DNA from: Pestalotiopsis fici W106-1
Lineage: Eukaryota > Ascomycota > Sordariomycetes > Amphisphaeriales > Sporocadaceae
Length of the DNA stretch: 64,000 bases
Direction: 5' to 3'
Assembly: GCF_000516985.1 (NCBI RefSeq)
Contig: NW_006917096.1
Location: 1,845,606 to 1,909,605 of the forward strand
The position numbers and the translations under genes were made by a program. Shown here piece by piece: positions 31,763 to 42,741 of this stretch (positions are counted from its first letter, which is position 1; every line of letters begins with the position of its first letter). The notes under the pieces were generated by a model. It searched no databases and had not been told where the DNA came from. It saw only the letters and a list, made by a program, of their open reading frames with translations.

Positions 31763-33532
31763 TCACGAGTCCAACGCCAAGATCCTCTCGGCACCCTTCT
31801 CGGCCGCCACCATGACACCAAACTGCGGGTTCACCGTCAGCGGCGACACAATCGACGCATCAATGACATGAATATTGTCAGTGCCCATGACCTTGGTGTC
31901 GGCATCGACACAGGAGCCCAGACGGCAGGAGCTGGACCAATGTTGGACAGCCCCCACCGCGTAATCCGACGGGGTGGTGATGTACGTCTGGATCTCCTCA
32001 ATGGTGGAGTTTTGCGCAAGGTTCAGCGGCGTCAGCCCCTCTGCTGCGGGCGCGTCTGGAGTGGATGCTGGCAGGGCTTGGAAGATATTGTGGATAAAAT
32101 CCGCAATGGCCTCAGCATCCCGCGGGTGCGAGTAGTAGATGTTGTTGTCGGGTCCAGGTACAAATTTCCCATCATCAGAGAGGATGACACGGCCAGACGA
32201 CAACATGCCAGAGGTTCCGTAAATGTTCAAAGTAATGGTGTGGTTATCGGTGAATGCGCCGTGTCCGAAAGAGTCAATCGTGCCTTGTACGCCAGCTTGG
32301 CTTCCGTCTTCATTGTAGATGTAACCCCAAAAGGCTGAAGTCTGAGAGGCAAAAGAGTATGGGCCGCTTCGGGACGAGAGGTACAGATCGCGGTCGGCCG
32401 CATCTGGGTCATCATAGCTGTGGTAGTATGCCTCGACATAAGGGCTCGACAACTCAATGAATGTGTTGGGATTGTCAAATAGACCATCGCCTACAGCTGA
32501 GTTGACAATCCAGTTCGATGAGTTGTAGGGCGTATAGGAGCTGTTTTCGAGCTTGGCCAGCGTATCGCTTGGGCCGATACCAGAGTACATCAGAAGTGCT
32601 GGAGAAACTAGAGCACCGGCGCTTAGAACAACCCGTCCGCTGGCAGCAAGCGATACTTCAATGACCGATCCATCAACCTCGACAGTGACTCCCGAAGCAA
32701 CGCCCCCGGTCCTGTTGATATACTTGACACGAGCTCCAGTCTGGAGGTGAAAGTTGTCTCTCGCAAGAGCAGTCTGGAGGTAAGTTGTCGCGGGGCCGCC
32801 GCGTTGACCATTCTTGTAATCGTATACTGGCCGACCAAAGACACGCTCCTTGTTGTTGGGATCATCGTTGAAGGAGACGTTAGCAAAACCAGCCGACTCG
32901 ACAAGCCACTTCTCGGCGGCATCATAGCCCGTCTGCCAGTAAAATTCACCGTCCTGGGAATACGTCGTCACCGAAGACTGCATGGCCAAAAGCCGCGCGG
33001 TTGCCTCCTTGACATCAGCAGCATGCCAACCATCAGGATGATATAAATCCCAATCCGAGTCTGGAGGCTGAAAGTATAACCCAGCATTAATCGCACTGTT
33101 GCCGCCAACGGCGCAGGCTTGGAAGCCATTTACGACGTCAGATGGACACAGTAATTCCGAGCCACCAGAGAAAATGCTCTTGTCTGGTAAATCATATTAG
33201 TACAAGTCCCGTCCTGAATTACTTGGATGGAGCGTCTTACAAAGTCCAGGCACGTCGACTCTGCTGAGGTTTGTGCCGCTCAGCCAATCAGGCCTCTCAG
33301 TTCCTCCAGTGATGCCATACGAGGGGCCGCCAAGCTCGAGCAGCAGCGTCTTTTTGCCGGCTTCACTGAGTCGGTCCGCAACGACGATGCCGGCCGTGCC
33401 AGCACCGACGACAATGGCATCCCATTGTTGAGTTTTCCAGTCTGTCGGGCAGGCTTCCCGCTGCTGGATGGGAGTCGCGGCGCAGAGGGTGCCAAGATAT
33501 CCAACGGCTGTGGCTACAGAAAACGACTTCAT
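31763..33532 (-). CDS. Secreted GMC oxidoreductase, cellobiose dehydrogenase flavodomain type
   Basis: Two exons, 33532-33241 and 33183-31763, encode 570 residues; the 57-nt intron runs GTAAGA to ACCAG. A signal peptide is clear (MKSFSVATAVGYLGTLCAA, cleavage near 19). The FAD-binding Rossmann motif is VVGAGTAGIVVADRL (41-55), and AVGGNSAINAGLYFQPP at 122-138 is the GMC FAD signature. The catalytic pair is His512 (in QHWSSSCRLGS) and Asn549 (in VNPQFG). A His-Asn pair and the overall C-terminus match the flavin domain of cellobiose dehydrogenase (CAZy AA3_1) better than glucose or aryl-alcohol oxidases, which use His-His; this rests on recalled family features. The N-terminal haem-b (cytochrome) domain of true cellobiose dehydrogenases is absent, as is a cellulose-binding module, so the substrate and electron acceptor are open. 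Several N-glycosylation sites are visible. Confidence 0.88.
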
Positions 33533-36500
33533 CTTGTCTTGGTGTATGGGATGATGACAATGCCGCCCAAAAACATGGCCAGGGCAAAGGGCGGCCGTTT
33601 AGACTTTTATCGTCGAGTATACGAGGCTCACGATCCACGTCTAGAGCCGGCTCGGCCGGTCAGGATTGTGGGCCTGATGCCAGTGCCACAGTCCTCATGG
33701 CAATACGGGCAAGACCGTTGTGTAGCTAGGGCAATGAGACAGTAAGTGTGGACTGCATGACACATTGACAGGTAACAAGTTCGTGATGTCAGCTGCGGCT
33801 GCCATCTAATATTAAGGTTAAATGGGGAATGGGAAATTTGCCGAACCACTCTGGTCCTACCTGTTTTTCATGCTCTGTACTGTATTGTGCTGTATTGCGC
33901 CAGTCGAGGTCGTATTGGGTAGGTGACGGGTGCTCCGTACGCTGAAATTAGTCGACCCTGGGCTGCTGTTTCAGTACCATGGCCCGGCCGAATCCGGCAA
34001 CTTTAGTGGCGATCATGAATTATACGAACGACGCCTGGGGCTTGTAGGGGTACTAGGCGAATCGTGTTGCTCAAAGCTATCGACAATTCCTGCCTAGCCT
34101 CGTGCATCATAAGCAGTACTTTATTTAGTCGCACTACGTATGTGGTGGTTCAGTCTTTTTTTTTTTGTGGTTAGTATCAATCGCGAGAACCTCTTTGCTG
34201 CGCCTGTCATATGTGCATGGAAAACCATGTTCCTGACGTTATCAGCACTGACTATCCGGCTAGATAGAAAGCTTAAAATAGAGATCCACCAAGGACACGG
34301 AAGCAATTTGCATGGCATTTGAGTGCAGGGCATCAATCATAGGGACAAATCACTGAAGACTCTGTGCTAGAATGGCCTCGACGGCTGATGTGTACCTTTG
34401 CTCTGATCTAAACCTCAACACATGGCCGGCAGTAATGCCTGTAGTAATCTATCGAGAAATGATTATATAGAGTTTTGATGAGACAATGCCTGTTGAGGGG
34501 AAAGACCTCTTAGCCCTGAGGATTGCTTGAAATAGCCGATTAAAATCAAGCATCGTCTGACAAACCAACCAGTCGAGACGACATGAAATAACCGTGTCTA
34601 GTGGTAAGAAATGGAGGTAAAGAAATAGCGTGAGGATGCAAGGCATCGTCACAAACTCAATGAAAAGGGACTGGGAGTCAAGAATTTGACCGAAAAGAGT
34701 AACATGACCATGTGTCATCAGATCTTTCACTTCCATTTGGACCGCATACGTCTAAGAAACGTGCTGCCAAGCAATAGAGTTACCCTGCACTCCAGGAGCT
34801 TATATGGCCCAATAATATGACCGAGTTGAACCTCTTGCATTAGTCGCCGAACGGTAATACCCTTGAGCTAGTAGAAATGCGGAGAGAGAATGGAGGAGGA
34901 AGAAGAGAAGAAGACATCTCTGGGGCTATTCTTAGATAATACCGAGGCATCCTCGTGCTCCTGTAGCATCCCGTCTGTGGGTTTTGACTATCGGACGCAT
35001 GCATCTTTAAAAGTGCCACAGTCAGTGTCAGGATGCATATACCACGTGTCGTACAGAGACCAAGAGTTTTGCATGTGTCGCAGTGAACATGAGACAATAC
35101 AGCCGCACTCTATTTGAGCTTGACTGATTCAGAACTGTTTACTATATCAAGCCCCATATGTCACACAGCGCGCCTTGAAGAGTTGATTTGCAAATTGATG
35201 GATAGATGAAAGACGAGACTGAGTGTGGTGTTTTCGCAGGAATCAACGAAGTCGGTAGGACCCCGGACGGCAGCATCAGCTTAATCGGAAGAGCACGGTG
35301 GATTCGAGTCCTGAGAGTCACTGGTGAAAGCGATCTGACAAGCCTGTACATTGAAGTCCATTTGAGCCGTTGGTATTCGACTCCTCTTTTGGAATTGGGC
35401 TCATTCGTGCTAAAACATCGATAGATCAACGGCAGCCTGAGAAGTTCGACTGCAGATGTAGTCGCTCAAGGGGAATTCAAGCCTCGTTATTCCAGGCTTG
35501 ATGTCATAGAATATGTTGACGGGCACCTACATTTGCGTCAAACATTGGGTGTGCGATACAATAGGCCTGCTGTTGAAATTACCATAGTATTATAGGAGGT
35601 CAGACATGAACACTTCCCACCTGGTCCAGATGCAGACAGCTAAATGATGCACTCAGTAGAAACAGGTTTTCAAAGAGTGCAATGATTGCTTCTATTTCAC
35701 AAATACAAATCTGTCTATGGATGATTGATATCCGCTACTCCCAAACCGACTTTACCTACATGGCCGTATATTGATACATGACAAGAGAATCATGGACAAA
35801 TAATACATCCAAAACAATATATAAAATCTAAGATGTCTGCATCGAATGTCCAGACACCATCGTACGAGACACGATGAATCAAGACGACTCCGACGCGACT
35901 TGACTTCATCAGAAGCCCCGTCATTTTTCCTCTTCGGATGGAATGAGAGCCAAATGACACGGGAACGTAGTCGAAGAAGCCCAATTGATATCCGGTTTCC
36001 CAGTACTACAACGGACGCCCAGGACGGGCGATGGCGGGTATATGCATCTTCTTGACATAGTGACATGTGGCCAACAACTGCCTCGTCTCATAGACTTCTA
36101 TGATGTGATCGGCGGCATCAGACTGTGCTTTCTCGAACACATGGTCCACCCAAGCTCCTTGGGTAACTACGCGGGGAGGTCCAAGTTGACGTGTCAACAG
36201 ATGTATCCTAGAAATCTGATCTGATATTAGCGTCCAGTCTATGTGACAAGTTTGCAAGATCATGAAGGAGAATGTGCTCGTGTATATCAGAAAAATGAAA
36301 CCGGTATCCTCAAAAATTGTTCAGATAGGGATAACTGTTAGAATTTCTAGGTCATCATTGTAATGGGGAGCCACGCTCGTGAGAGCAGACTTGGGCAGTG
36401 CAGTAAAGATATGATGTGGGTTCCTTACCAAAAATTTGTTGCGATGAGGGCGTCACCTCCAACTCACATCCGACCAGACCCTTTCATGCAAGAGATTCAA

Positions 36501-37261
36501 CCAGCGAACGCGACCGACACGGGTTACAGCAGAACAATCGCACATCGCGATTGAAACGTATCGCAACGAACAGGAATCATCTCGAGCAGAAATGGCGGGT
36601 GGTGGACTTGTTGTTGTAGGGACGTGAAATGTTGAGGAAAAGAAGAGAAAGAAGAAAAGTCGGTTCAACCTTCTTATTGAAGAGGGAAGGAAGAAAACGG
36701 ATTGGAGCCCAGAATTCGAGAGGGAAAAAAAATGCGATGAGAGCAAGAAAGAAAAAAAAGTTGGGTGGGGTACCGAGTTATCTGGTGGGGAGCTATTCCG
36801 TTATCTGGCCAATCTTTAGGGGTTCCGGCGCGCTGGAGGACCTCGCTGGAGCCTCTAACTGCCCGTAGCTGCAAGCTGCCCCCTGTCCGTCCGCGTCTTA
36901 GCTCCGAATTTGTGAGAAAAAATTTGAGTCGAACTCCAACAATTGCGTGAGGATTATTACTATCGAGCCCGAGTTCGCACAGTTTGTGGTTTGTTTCCCT
37001 CGAGTCGTAGTTTTAGTAGACTGATACATTAGGTACTGGTTTCGTATATCCGACCCCCGACGTCGTTCCTCTCTATTCCCGCTATTACTATCAATCAACT
37101 CTCTCATCAACTCTCTCTCTTCCTCGTTTCTGTTGCGCAGAACTAGTCGACCGGGCATCTTTCTTGATTCTACGTCATTTTCTTGCTGCTTGTGCTCTTC
37201 CAAGCCAGTCTCTTCTTTCTATTTTATTTTATATTTTTTATAACGACATAATCTGCCCGTC
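33533..37261. other. Intergenic, 3.7 kb, between divergent genes
   Basis: Promoters of the GMC oxidoreductase (left) and of GGC1 (right) must lie here. The central 34.0-36.9 kb is rather AT-rich with only short, overlapping, unbiased frames. A GGATTCGAGTCC at 35300-35311 resembles a tRNA B box, but no cloverleaf forms around it. The last 200 bases before GGC1 are pyrimidine-rich (CTCTCTC tracts near 37094-37118). No transposon remnant was recognised by eye. Confidence 0.45.
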
Positions 37262-38322
37262 ATGTCTCCCCCAATGGTTGCTGGCAAGGAGAAGGAGTCT
37301 AACCTGGCGCGACTCCTCGGTTCCGGTACGAGACACGGCCTTCTGCAAAGCGAAGAAAGAGAAACACCAGTCCGCTGACAAAAACGCAATGAACAGGATC
37401 CGCCGGTATCGCCGAGTTGGCCGTCTTCCACCCGGTCGACACAATCGCCAAGCGTCTGATGAGCAACACCAGCAGAGTCTCGGGCATGTCGCAACTCAAC
37501 GCCGTCATCTTCAAGGACAAGGCCACCGCCCCCGTCGGCAAGAAGTTCTTCTCCCTCTTCCCCGGTCTCGGATACGCCGCCGGCTACAAGGTCTCCCAGA
37601 GAATATACAAGTACGGCGGTCAGCCCATTGCCCGCGACTACCTTGCCACCCACTATGGCAAGGACTTTGAGAATGCTTTCGGAAAGAAGACTGGCAAGGC
37701 CATTATGCACTCGACAGCCGGCAGGTAAGATTTTTCCCTTCTTGGAGCCAATGCGCTTCCCCCAATCATTGTCCGAAAGCTCCCGTGCTTACACAAAATC
37801 TACAGTTTGATCGGTATCGGTGAGATTGTGCTTCTGCCCCTGGACGTCCTCAAGATCAAGCGCCAGACCAACCCCGAGGCCTTCCGCGGTCGCGGCATCT
37901 TCAAGATCATCGCCGACGAGGGCTTTGGCCTGTACCGTGGCTGGGGCTGGACCGCCGCCCGTAACGCTCCCGGCTCGTTTGCCCTGTTTGGTGGTTCTGC
38001 CTTTACCAAGGAGTACCTCTTTGGCCTCGATGACTACAACAAGGCCAGCTGGTTCCAAAACTTTGTCGCTTCCATTGCCGGTGCCTCTGCCTCGCTCGTC
38101 GTCTCTGCTCCTCTTGATGTCATCAAGACCCGTATCCAGAACCGCAACTTTGAGAACCCCGAGAGCGGCTTCCGCATCCTCTCCAACATGGCCAAGAACG
38201 AGGGTATGGGATCCTTCTTCAAGGGTCTCGTTCCCAAGCTGCTCATGACCGGTCCCAAGCTCGTCTTCTCCTTCTGGCTCGCCCAGACTCTGATCCCCGC
38301 ATTCGACGGTATGCTCAAATAA
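37262..38322 (+). CDS. GGC1: Mitochondrial GTP/GDP carrier
   Basis: Three exons, 37262-37325, 37397-37724 and 37806-38322, give 302 residues; introns are 71 and 81 nt. The mitochondrial-carrier fold is complete: three repeats carry HPVDTIAKRL, LPLDVLKIKR and APLDVIKTRI, the Px[D/E]xx[K/R] signatures. The stretches LFPGLGYAAGYKVSQRIYKYGGQP, GSLIGIGEIVLLPLD, YRGWGWTAARNAPGSFALFG and IQNRNFENPESG match yeast Ggc1 almost residue for residue. Ggc1 sits in the inner membrane and exchanges cytosolic GTP for matrix GDP; yeast lacking it shows iron accumulation and loss of mtDNA. The first intron's donor (GTACGA) is weaker than usual, but the join restores the conserved LLGSGSAGIAELAVFHP. Confidence 0.95.
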
Positions 38323-38942
38323 AGCAGTTTGACGCACGCGCGCGCGAGAGAGAGAGAGAGCGCGGGATTGTGAGAGACACAGAACACAAGAAAGTAAAAT
38401 GACGAAAACGGAGAACATGCCAGCGAAAAAATGAAGAGAAAAAGGATCTGATCTTCTTCAATGTATACAATCAAGGTTAAATCCGGCGTTGATGGACTTA
38501 GCAGCACTACGGCGCAGGGTGCTCGAATTACATTGTTTTTTTTTTATATTATTTAAGCCTTGAATTGGCAAGCTCGTCAGGGAGGCGATAGACAAGACTC
38601 GACTCTTTAGGAAAGAAGAACGCATGTGCGTCGTTTCCTGTTACAGGTTCTCATCTGTAAAACTTTATAGAATGGTGGGCCTGTCAAGCGAATTGTTATT
38701 TAGACATTTGAGTTGGCTAATCAGCCTGACAATTCCCACGCACTCCATCTTTTACTATCCATACCGTGCAGTCTTCGATGTCGATGATGAACAGAGTGAA
38801 ACAGATAATCAACTTGATGATGAACGAGGTATAGACTAATATAAGGATTGCACCAGGGCTCGCTCCAAAACGCCACGCTTTCATATCATACAACATTTCC
38901 AAATCCATGTCTCGAAGGCAGCTCGTCATTGTTCGCCGGGCC
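38323..38942. other. Convergent intergenic spacer
   Basis: Common 3' region of GGC1 and the minus-strand hydrolase. A CGCGCGCGAGAGAGAGAGAGAG run at about 38336-38359 is a compound dinucleotide repeat directly after the GGC1 stop. A 10-T run lies near 38535. No gene is seen. Confidence 0.5.
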
Positions 38943-41163
38943 TCATCGAAATACAACATTCGTCTTCCTTGAGAGCTCCCGGACCGCGAGCCCGAGTTCT
39001 CCGTAAGCGGACATTACAGGAGGCGGCTCCTCAAACAACTCCCAATCCTGCTCGCACTCGAGTCCCGGCTCGGGCAACTCGCCGTGGCGAAAGTACGCAT
39101 GCACCACCCTGGCAGTACACGTGCTCGGCGCCGCAAAGCTGCAATGACCATACGACTTTTGAACCAGAACCGCCGAGCCGGGGAAAGCGGCGGCATTACG
39201 GCGGGCGCTGCGGAGCGGCGTGACATTGTCGGCCATGTTGCCGATGAAGAGGATGGGAAAGGCCGACGTGATGTTGGCATAGGGTCCCGCGTGCCGCCAC
39301 TTGGGCCGCACCGTCCGCCCGGCACACGACAGCTTGGACTGGGCGTTTGAGGCCCCGGCGTACCGGCTGATGCGCTGGAGCTCCTCAAAGTACGTCTGGA
39401 ACGAGTCCGGGGTCCAGTCGGCGGCCGGGACAGCCTCGCCGTCCGCACACATGATGGCGGGAAAGGCGTCCTCGGAGTGCTCGGGCACCGCGGGCACGTT
39501 TGGCGTTGTCTCGTTCACGGCACAGAAGCCGACTGGAAGGGCTGGAGGTCCCTCATCTTCATTGCGCAGCTGATAATACGGTACGCCATCACGCCTCTCG
39601 AGTGCGGCCATGGCGCTGGCTAGTTCCGTGAATCGATATATCGGCTTATACATGCAGCCGCGTATCAGATTTTGCAGTTTCGAGTACGTCACGAGCTCGG
39701 GCATTTCCAGCTCCGTTCCATTGGTGCCAGCTGGGATAAGGACGGGCAGTTTTCGTAAACTGCTTAGTAGGGCCAGAAACCTCTCCTTGATCGCCTCGGA
39801 AGTTGGCTCATGAAATGCGCACTTGTCCGGCCCTGCTCTGTTGCAAAATTCAAAGAATGCCTCCATGATCTTGTCGGCGTCTTCGAGGTAGTTGAGTTGT
39901 ACGTTGGCATACCAGTCATGGTAGTCAACATTGCCTATCACGACTTTGCGTCAGTTTCATCATAATTATTACCAAACCAAAAACTTACCATCGCTCACAA
40001 GTCTCTCGACTCGGTCAGGGTACATTGCAGCAAAGGTACCACCGAGGATAGTTCCGTAGCTGATGCCCCAATACTTTAGTTTACGGAAGCCCATTTGCTC
40101 CGAGATCTCCAGCATGTCGCGTGCATGGGATGCGGTCGATATATGTGACAGGAGTCCGGGGGTGGTTGCGTTCATATGAGTCTCACACTGCCTTGACAAG
40201 GCATCGAATTGAGCGAGAGCATCAAACAACATGCCGGGGTGCGAGTCCACGACACCCGACATCTGCATCGCCCAGTCATGGCGCTTGCGTGAGGAGCCCC
40301 AGCAGTCGATTCGAGGCACCGAAGCACCAACTGTGAAAGAATGATCCGCTCATCAGCTCGTGTCCGTTCCCAAATGAACCACCTCGACATGCTCACTTAC
40401 CACCACGGGGATCCCAGCTCACAATGTCCTGTTGAGAGCGAGTCAGCGATTATTCTATAGATGCATTTACTCGAGCACTGAACCCACATGATCATCTCCT
40501 ACGATTGTTTGCATGTGCTCAGCAATACCCTCTTCGAGCCAAGAGACACCCGATCCTCCAGGACCCTAAATGCGTACCGTCCACGTCAGCGCAAGAGCGA
40601 AGGGGAAACAAAGCACTGAGTGCCAGTTTATATAGGTTCTTACCCCTGGGTTCACGAATACTGGCCCTTTATATTCACGACCACCATTCCGTGCAGGGGC
40701 GCGCATAACAGCAAGCACCACCCGCTCGTCATCTGACGGCTCCAGCCAGTCGAGCGGCACCTATACTCAAAGGTCGACGGTTAGCATTCCGAAGGCATGT
40801 TTCTCCAGTTCATGTCTCGTAGAGAAAGCACTAGTTTCCAGTTGAAATTTCACCTACATCTAGCCTGGCACAATCAAACTTTCCATCGTAGCATTTTTGC
40901 CATTCCAGTTTTCTGCTCGGCTGAAGTGCTGCCCAACTGTTTCCATTGATCGCCTCCGGAATACTCGGCGTGTCCGCTATGCTGCTCCAGTGTATTGGTG
41001 GCGAAGGAAGGAACGTGGATAGGAAATGATAGAACACCGCCAGGCCAATAATGCTGGTAATCAGGGGCAGTGACCAAACGCGTTTCTTGCCAGGTTGGTA
41101 TACTGGACGATTGACGACAGCGAGGCCGCAAGGCTTTCCGAGCCCGCCTTCATGTATACTCAT
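38943..41163 (-). CDS. Membrane-anchored alpha/beta hydrolase, TAP-like serine peptidase family
   Basis: Six exons read in phase: 41163-40858, 40760-40644, 40565-40488, 40428-40401, 40330-39989 and 39934-38943, giving 620 residues. A basic stretch is followed by one hydrophobic segment at about 39-62 (VWSLPLITSIIGLAVFYHFL) with no clear cleavage site, so the protein is probably a signal-anchored type II membrane protein with the enzyme outside the cytosol. The hydrolase core shows NPGGPGGSG (oxyanion region), SWDPRGVG, and the nucleophile elbow WGISYGT with Ser267. The C-terminal TAP-like domain carries ADNVTP (acid) and SYGHCS (His). The family includes bacterial tripeptidyl aminopeptidases and prolyl-type exopeptidases; the substrate here is not known. 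The fourth exon is only 28 nt. Alternatives are an esterase or epoxide-hydrolase-like enzyme, but the C-terminal domain favours a peptidase. Confidence 0.88.
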
Positions 41164-42741
41164 CGTGGACCTCGGCAGGCCGATGGCGTATTCGTCATGA
41201 AAAAAAAAAATCAAGCGAAAAAGAATGGCTGCCCTTCGGTCAGATTCTGTAGTATGGCAGGTACTATTCGCTGTGCATGCCAAACTGTAATCAAACAATC
41301 ATGCAGGAACCTTTGAGTATGCCGACCAACTACTCTCAAGGCGCAGCAGTAAGCAAGTATACGGCTGTCGGGTCGCGAGAGATGGTTCCAACGAAACGCC
41401 GTCTCTTATCTCGACTTGCCCGTCCGAGTCAGGGCTTCATCTAAACTATCCGCTTCGCACCTGCGTTAGTCGTCTCTAATTTCTAATTTGTCACAAATAT
41501 GACACTGGCACAGAAAGAAGCACATACGGACTATTCGTTTGGCTGTCACGAAACGCTCAAACGCAATGGTTGCAGGGTCTTTCCCAGAGATGCGGCTGGA
41601 GGTCAGACTACTGCTGCGTGGGATATCTCCAATCTCTCATCAGATTGAACACAGACAGTGGGACTGCAATGCTAGCCTTGGGCTTTGTTGGACATTTAAA
41701 TAGAAAATAAATAACGATACATCAAAAGTAAGGATTGTCACAGGTATAAATCAGAATGCAAAAAAAGGAGTTGCATAAGACCGAGAGCCGAATAGAAAAA
41801 CAAGAAATACCAAGTACCGACATCATAGCACAGCCGGTTTGAGAGGAAAGGCCAAGGTGGTGTGTGTGCCCAGCCCAGAGAGCCATGGTAATCCGGGAAA
41901 TCCTCAACCAGCTCCTAAACGGAACGGATATCCCTATCAATTCTCCTAACAGAAATGGCTACGTTTTCCTTGCTATGTGTTAAAACTGACCTATCGCAGA
42001 GCGGTGAGAAATGCAGCCAACTTACATTATCTGAAGAATGACTGGCTGTTCTGACTCGCAGTGTGCCAAGTATAAGTGGGGCGCAGCGTGTGATCAACCT
42101 GCTCGGCTCGCGTGATGGTCTCTCTCCTCTCTCTATCTCTTCCAAACACTTTTTTTTAGGGGTCCTTTCCCCCACATTCATCCCTCCGGCATTAGGCGGA
42201 GGGTGCGTTGGGTGCTTATCTTTATTCAATGGAAAGGCCTTTTAATGCCGGTCAGTGGTTCTTGGCTCCTCCTCGTTTGGTACCTCGGGTCTGCTGGTTG
42301 ACGACTTGTCTCATATAACCCGGGAATTGAGGTAGCAGATCATTATTCTACCAAGTGTATTCGCTTCAACTTTCAAGGGTATATATATATATATCCATCC
42401 ATAAGTATGATACGTATGCTCGAATACAATATTACTATTGTCACTGGTGAAACTGATACAACTAGGTTACAGGATTTGCTAGTGTGGCCGCTCCGGCTCA
42501 TTTTGTTTTCTTTCGTTGATATATACAATTCGTAATGTGTTTTCGGGTTTATTTCCTGAAGTCTTTTTTGACTATCATGGTGAAAGCCTTGCCTGTGAAA
42601 ATGCTTATAACAGGTCGCCGCTAGTGCTGGCATGCAAGTTGCTTTGTCGTATTGGCAAAGTCTTCCCTCTGAACGCCGATGGAGTCCCAAATGACTCCTC
42701 AAAAAGAACCTTTTCTATTTTTCTAGAAGTGTGAGAGCCGT
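41164..42741. other. Intergenic, 1.6 kb
   Basis: Promoter of the TAP-like hydrolase at the left and 3' end of the channel gene at the right. It includes an 11-A run near 41203 and a (TA)n microsatellite at 42380-42394. The short frames present show no coding bias. Confidence 0.45.
42380..42394. repeat. (TA)n microsatellite
   Basis: Seven TA dinucleotides in a row in the 3' flank of the MscS gene. Confidence 0.7.

Noticed and set aside
33227..33745. 172-codon plus-strand frame
   Set aside because: Antisense of the signal peptide and FAD-binding exon of the GMC oxidoreductase.
35300..35311. B-box-like GGATTCGAGTCC
   Set aside because: No A box or cloverleaf upstream within tRNA distance.
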